The position numbers and the translations under genes were made by a program. Below are positions 34,741 to 38,025 of a stretch of 38,025 nt of DNA, one piece after another. The stretch covers positions 1 to 38,025 of the forward strand of contig NZ_JAVFVR010000013.1 in NCBI RefSeq assembly GCF_030929595.1, in the 5' to 3' direction. Numbering within the stretch: the first letter of the stretch is position 1; the number at the start of each line of letters is the position of its first letter. The notes beneath the pieces are model-generated. The model was not told where the DNA came from. It did no database searches and was given only the letters and a program-made list of their open reading frames with translations. Origin of the DNA: Flavobacterium sp. LHD-85 (GTDB lineage: Bacteria; Bacteroidota; Bacteroidia; Flavobacteriales; Flavobacteriaceae).

Positions 34741-35754
34741 TTAAACAGATTCTCTTATAATCAAAGTTCCTTTCTTGAGAACCTTTTCTATTTTGAAATC
34801 TTCAAAACTTGTCATCTGACTCATTAATAGCTGTATCGATTTGACGGCAATTTCTTCAATGGGTTGTGCAATGACCGAGATTGTGGGGGTATGCAATTTG
34901 AAGCTGTCATGATCGTCAAAACTTATAACAGAAATATCTTCGGGAATTTTATATTTCAACGCTCTAAATGCCTGAAGTCCTGCAAGACCAAGATAGTTGG
35001 CTGAAAAAAGAACCGCATCTATCTCTTTATTTTTCTTGAAGAAATTTATAATAGTTTCAATTCTGCTATATTCACTTGCATGATAATCTATATGAAGCGT
35101 ATAATTTTCGTTATAAATCCCTTCTTCTTTTAACGCTTCTATATATCCCTTTTCTCTTAATTTCATCTGAATCATTCCAGATTCATTATTCACAACGGCA
35201 ATATTCTTTTTTCCTTTGCCAATTAAAAATTTAGTAGCCGAGTAAGATGCTTCATAATTGTCCATTAGAACATGACTTACTTTTTGGTTGGCAAAATATC
35301 GGTCAATCAAAACCACTGGCTTTTGAAGTTTTAAAAGCTGGCCGATTGTTTTCTCTAGGTTTCGAGTTGGCGTAATAATAAACCCTTCAACATTTGCCTG
35401 TAAAAGACTTTGCACTAATTCTTCCGAACGGTTATTGTCATCGCCTGTACTGCAATAAAAAACTCTATAATCTATATTTTTTGCTTCGTCTTCTATAACT
35501 CTAGCCAAATCTGCAAAAAACTGGTTGGAAATATCCTCTACAATAAGTCCTATTGATCTTGTTTTTCCTGTTCGCAGGCTGCTAGCAATCATGCTGGGTT
35601 TGTATTGCAGTTTTTGTGCTACATCCTGAACTTTCTTGATTACAGTTGGACTAATAGCCATTTTTTCGCCCTTTCCGTTGATCACAAAAGACACAGTAGA
35701 AATAGAAACTTCTGCCTGTTTAGCAATATCTCTAATTGTAATCTTTTTCATCAA
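34741..35754 (-). CDS. LacI-family transcriptional regulator of the mannoside locus
   Basis: 337 residues. The N-terminal helix-turn-helix KKITIRDIAKQAEVSISTVSFVINGKGEKMAISP and the hinge LQYKPSMIASSLRTGKTRSIGLIV are typical LacI/GalR. The rest is a periplasmic-binding-protein-like effector domain (VEGFIITPTRN, VVLIDRYF, DAVLFSANYLGLAGLQAFRAL, ISVISFDDHDSFKLHTP). It is transcribed towards susC, with 253 bp between them, and two matching palindromes (34661-34676 and 35812-35827) flank its gene. It is therefore the probable regulator of both itself and susC. Effector unknown; mannose or a mannobiose-type sugar is a guess from context. LacI types are less usual than hybrid two-component systems for Bacteroides loci but are common in flavobacteria. 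Confidence 0.93.
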   Translation of the reverse strand: MMKKITIRDIAKQAEVSISTVSFVINGKGEKMAISPTVIKKVQDVAQKLQYKPSMIASSLRTGKTRSIGLIVEDISNQFFADLARVIEDEAKNIDYRVFYCSTGDDNNRSEELVQSLLQANVEGFIITPTRNLEKTIGQLLKLQKPVVLIDRYFANQKVSHVLMDNYEASYSATKFLIGKGKKNIAVVNNESGMIQMKLREKGYIEALKEEGIYNENYTLHIDYHASEYSRIETIINFFKKNKEIDAVLFSANYLGLAGLQAFRALKYKIPEDISVISFDDHDSFKLHTPTISVIAQPIEEIAVKSIQLLMSQMTSFEDFKIEKVLKKGTLIIRESV

Positions 35755-35789
35755 GCAAAAAATTTATAGTTAAATATTTTAGTACATCG

Positions 35790-35797
35790 CAAATATA
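35790..35797 (-). promoter_or_regulatory. Promoter -7 element of the LacI-family gene
   Basis: On the minus strand this reads TATATTTG, an exact TAnnTTTG match, 35 bp before the start codon at 35754. The operator candidate begins 15 bp upstream, overlapping the expected -33 zone. Confidence 0.6.
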
Positions 35798-35811
35798 TGC
35801 AAGTGAAGCTT

Positions 35812-35827
35812 ACAAAAACGTTTTAGT
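35812..35827. promoter_or_regulatory. Candidate LacI-family operator at the regulator's own promoter
   Basis: ACAAAAACGTTTTAGT; its central AAAACGTTTT is a perfect palindrome and it differs from the ideal ACTAAAACGTTTTAGT at one position. Its place upstream of the -7 element suggests autoregulation. The rest of the gap to 36143 is A/T-rich and shows no gene. Confidence 0.55.
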
Positions 35828-36143
35828 AAAATTTTTTTTCAATAAATCTCTTTTTTATCACCTAAATAAAATGAAAAATTCAGCAAATACTGGTTTTTTA
35901 TAAGTTATTGTCATTTTGACTTTTAATATGGATTCTACAATTTTAGTACAGATTTAATTGAATTATCGGGTATTTTCTACCCTTTTTTTAACGCCTTTTT
36001 TCTAAAAAAAAGCTCAAAAATCTAAAATCCCATAAAAATGCCATTTTCAGAAAAAACAGAAACAAAACTTCAGCGCAAATAAAACAAGATGTGTTAAGTA
36101 AGAAAAAAAATCATTATTTTTAACTAACCTTCATTTTAGCATT

Positions 36144-37748
36144 ATGACCGATAAATCACAACTTTTAAGTTCCATTTTCAGACATCTTGATGGCTTGGTT
36201 ACTGCTCCTGTAGCAATAGCACTTAAAAATAAATCCTTACTTGAATTTATTTTAGACAAAAAGCAAACACAATTATCTGAGCTTACAACTGTTTTTAATG
36301 CCAACGAAGGCTATCTAAATGTTGCTTTGAGAGTTTTGGCATCTCAAGGATTTTTAGAATATGAAATTGATAATAAAACGCAGGTCATCACAATTTCTGC
36401 AAATGAGAAAACTGAAATTGCTTTTTCATTGTTTTATCTCTACGAAGATGTGGTGAATTTGCTACAGTTATCCATTCAGTTTCATCCCCGTTTGTTTGAA
36501 GATGTTCCTTTTGAAAAACTCAATACTATTTTTGAAAAATATAAAAAAAGATATGGCATTGAGCCTTCTAACGATCCTCTGACGAATAGCATTCAGGAAC
36601 AGATTTTAAAACATATTGAAGGGTACCTCATCGGACCAACTATTGTGCGATTGGCAATGAACGGAATGTTTCATAAGTATTTTATGGAAACTTCTTTCAG
36701 ACCTGAAGAATTTCATAAATCGCCCGAAAATTTTAAAAAGATATTAGACTTTTTTGTTCATCTGGGCTGGTTTCTAGAAAAAAATGGCAATTATCAATTT
36801 ACCGAAGCAGGTTTATTTTTTGCCAAAAGAGCCAGCGCTTACGGCGTTACGGTTTCTTATCTGCCAACTTTTGCCAAAATAGAAGAATTGATTTTTGGCA
36901 ATCCCGATATTCTACGAACGACTGAAGGTGAAAACGAACTTCATGTAGATCGCGAAATGAATGTTTGGGGAAGTGGCGGCGCTCACGATACTTATTTTAA
37001 AGTTGTTGACGAAATTCTAATCAAGCTTTTTAATCTTCCTATCGAAGAACAGCCAAAAGGAATTCTAGACATGGGTTGCGGAAATGGTGCTTTCTTGCAG
37101 CATATTTTTGAAGTAATTGACAGACAAACTTTAAGAGGAAAAATGCTCGATGAATATCCGCTGTTTATAGTTGGAGTTGACTATAACCAAACTGCCTTGA
37201 AAGTAACCAGAGCTAATCTGATAAATGCAGATATTTGGGCAAAAGTAATCTGGGGCGATATCGGCCGTCCTGATTTACTTGCCAATGATTTGAAAGAAAA
37301 TTATAATATTGATTTGAAAGATCTTCTGAATGTGAGAACTTTTCTAGATCACAATAGAATTTGGCAAGATCCAAAACATATTAACCCAAACAGAATCAGT
37401 ACCTCAACAGGTGCTTTTGCTTACAGAGGAAAAAGAATCAGTAACAATCTCGCCGAAGATAATCTTTTGGAACATTTGCAAAAATGGTCACCGTATGTGC
37501 GAAAATTTGGTCTGCTTCTGATTGAACTTCATACTATAAGTCCGAAACTTACGGCCAATAATTTAGGCAGAACTCCTGCAACCGCTTATGATGCCACACA
37601 TGGTTTTTCGGATCAGTATATTGTTGAAATTGATGTTTTTAATGCAATTGCCGCAGAAGCAGGATTATTTCCAGATAAGTCAATCTTCAAGCGATTTCCA
37701 GATGCCGATACGGCAACAGTGAGCATTAATTTGTTGAAAGGAAAATAA
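36144..37748 (+). CDS. Class I SAM-dependent methyltransferase, possibly AprA MT2-like
   Basis: 534 residues without signal peptide. The N-terminal third looks like winged-helix dimerisation modules (FRHLDGLVTAPVAIALKNKSLLEFIL...LSELTTVFNANEGYLNVALRVLASQGFLEY). The SAM-binding motif ILDMGCGNG is at residues 307-315, followed by IVGVDYN and ADIWAKVIWGDI. NVRTFLDHNR (396-405) and the late ATAYDATHGFSDQYIVEIDVF resemble what I recall for the MT2 domain of apratoxin-type synthases and stand-alone relatives in Bacteroidota. Substrate unknown. It is divergent from the mannoside regulator and does not obviously belong to that locus. The SAM methyltransferase call is firm; the subfamily is tentative. 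Confidence 0.8.
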   Translation: MTDKSQLLSSIFRHLDGLVTAPVAIALKNKSLLEFILDKKQTQLSELTTVFNANEGYLNVALRVLASQGFLEYEIDNKTQVITISANEKTEIAFSLFYLYEDVVNLLQLSIQFHPRLFEDVPFEKLNTIFEKYKKRYGIEPSNDPLTNSIQEQILKHIEGYLIGPTIVRLAMNGMFHKYFMETSFRPEEFHKSPENFKKILDFFVHLGWFLEKNGNYQFTEAGLFFAKRASAYGVTVSYLPTFAKIEELIFGNPDILRTTEGENELHVDREMNVWGSGGAHDTYFKVVDEILIKLFNLPIEEQPKGILDMGCGNGAFLQHIFEVIDRQTLRGKMLDEYPLFIVGVDYNQTALKVTRANLINADIWAKVIWGDIGRPDLLANDLKENYNIDLKDLLNVRTFLDHNRIWQDPKHINPNRISTSTGAFAYRGKRISNNLAEDNLLEHLQKWSPYVRKFGLLLIELHTISPKLTANNLGRTPATAYDATHGFSDQYIVEIDVFNAIAAEAGLFPDKSIFKRFPDADTATVSINLLKGK

Positions 37749-37776
37749 AATGTAATGTTTAAAATTAGCCGAAATA

Positions 37777-38025
37777 ATATATTTCACCCCGCTGGGGCTC
37801 TTTCTTAAACCGCAATTCTATTTCTATAAATATTTCGTCCCTCTGGGACTTTTTTAAGACACAATTTAAAACTAATATATTGTTTCATTGGGATTTAAAA
37901 AACTCTTTCAAGCTCTGGAAGAGCGAAATATTTATAGAAAAAATTTCAAATACAACGATTAAAAAGCTCCAGCGGAGCGATATATTTCACCCCGCTGGGG
38001 CTCTTTCTTAAACCGCAATTCTATT
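37777..38025. repeat. Direct repeat of an intergenic element, second copy cut by the window end
   Basis: A 46-bp stretch at 37777-37822 (starts ATATATTTCACCCCGCTGGG) recurs identically at 37980-38025, a 203-bp period, and runs to the last base. Between them are related inverted parts such as GCTCCAGCGGAGC (37966-37978) and GTCCCTCTGGGAC (37837-37849), and two segments resembling CGAAATATTTATAG. This resembles interspersed intergenic repeats of flavobacteria. No coding frame is evident from 37749 to the end. Confidence 0.8.

Overview
The window looks like a chromosomal piece of a Flavobacterium-type Bacteroidota. It is AT-rich, has Bacteroidota promoter -7 elements (TAnnTTTG) and no obvious Shine-Dalgarno sites, and carries a SusC/SusD pair with glycoside hydrolases. 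Several intergenic hairpin repeats are also present. All functional calls below come from reading sequence by eye; no database search was possible.

Positions 1-13834 are a specialised-metabolite region. On the minus strand is the 5' part of a large non-ribosomal peptide synthetase (NRPS; 3' end outside the window). It reads as a truncated C domain, then A-T, C-A-T and a further C. The hand-read specificity codes suggest an aromatic residue (Phe/Tyr) followed by ornithine. Divergent from it is a RiPP locus: a split class I lanthipeptide dehydratase (glutamylation subunit plus elimination subunit), a membrane-anchored TPR/AraC-type regulator that overlaps the elimination gene by 4 nt, a 52-residue precursor peptide with a GG-type leader, and an exported prolyl-oligopeptidase-like S9 peptidase. 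The precursor contains no cysteine and no LanC cyclase is visible, so the expected product is a dehydrated peptide without lanthionine rings. A near-palindrome of 18-20 bp occurs upstream of both the dehydratase operon and the precursor gene and is a plausible regulator site.

Positions 13835-14743 hold no convincing gene. They are followed by a two-gene unit: a small two-TM protein and an exported TPR protein, which share an unusual SPxIxG motif. A tRNA-Ser(UGA) with its own promoter and terminator follows, then a stand-alone ComEC-like metallo-beta-lactamase-fold protein with an SH3-like N-terminus.

Positions 20165-35754 (minus strand) form a polysaccharide utilisation locus for alpha-mannosides, probably high-mannose N-glycans or yeast mannan. 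In transcription order after the LacI-family regulator come SusC, SusD, a GH2 beta-mannosidase, two GH92 alpha-mannosidases, a GH125 alpha-1,6-mannosidase and a ROK sugar kinase. Two matching palindromes flank the regulator and are good operator candidates. The beta-mannosidase appears to lack two Ig-like domains, and the ROK kinase lacks the usual zinc motif. The right end has a 534-residue SAM methyltransferase and a flavobacterial-type direct repeat that runs off the window.
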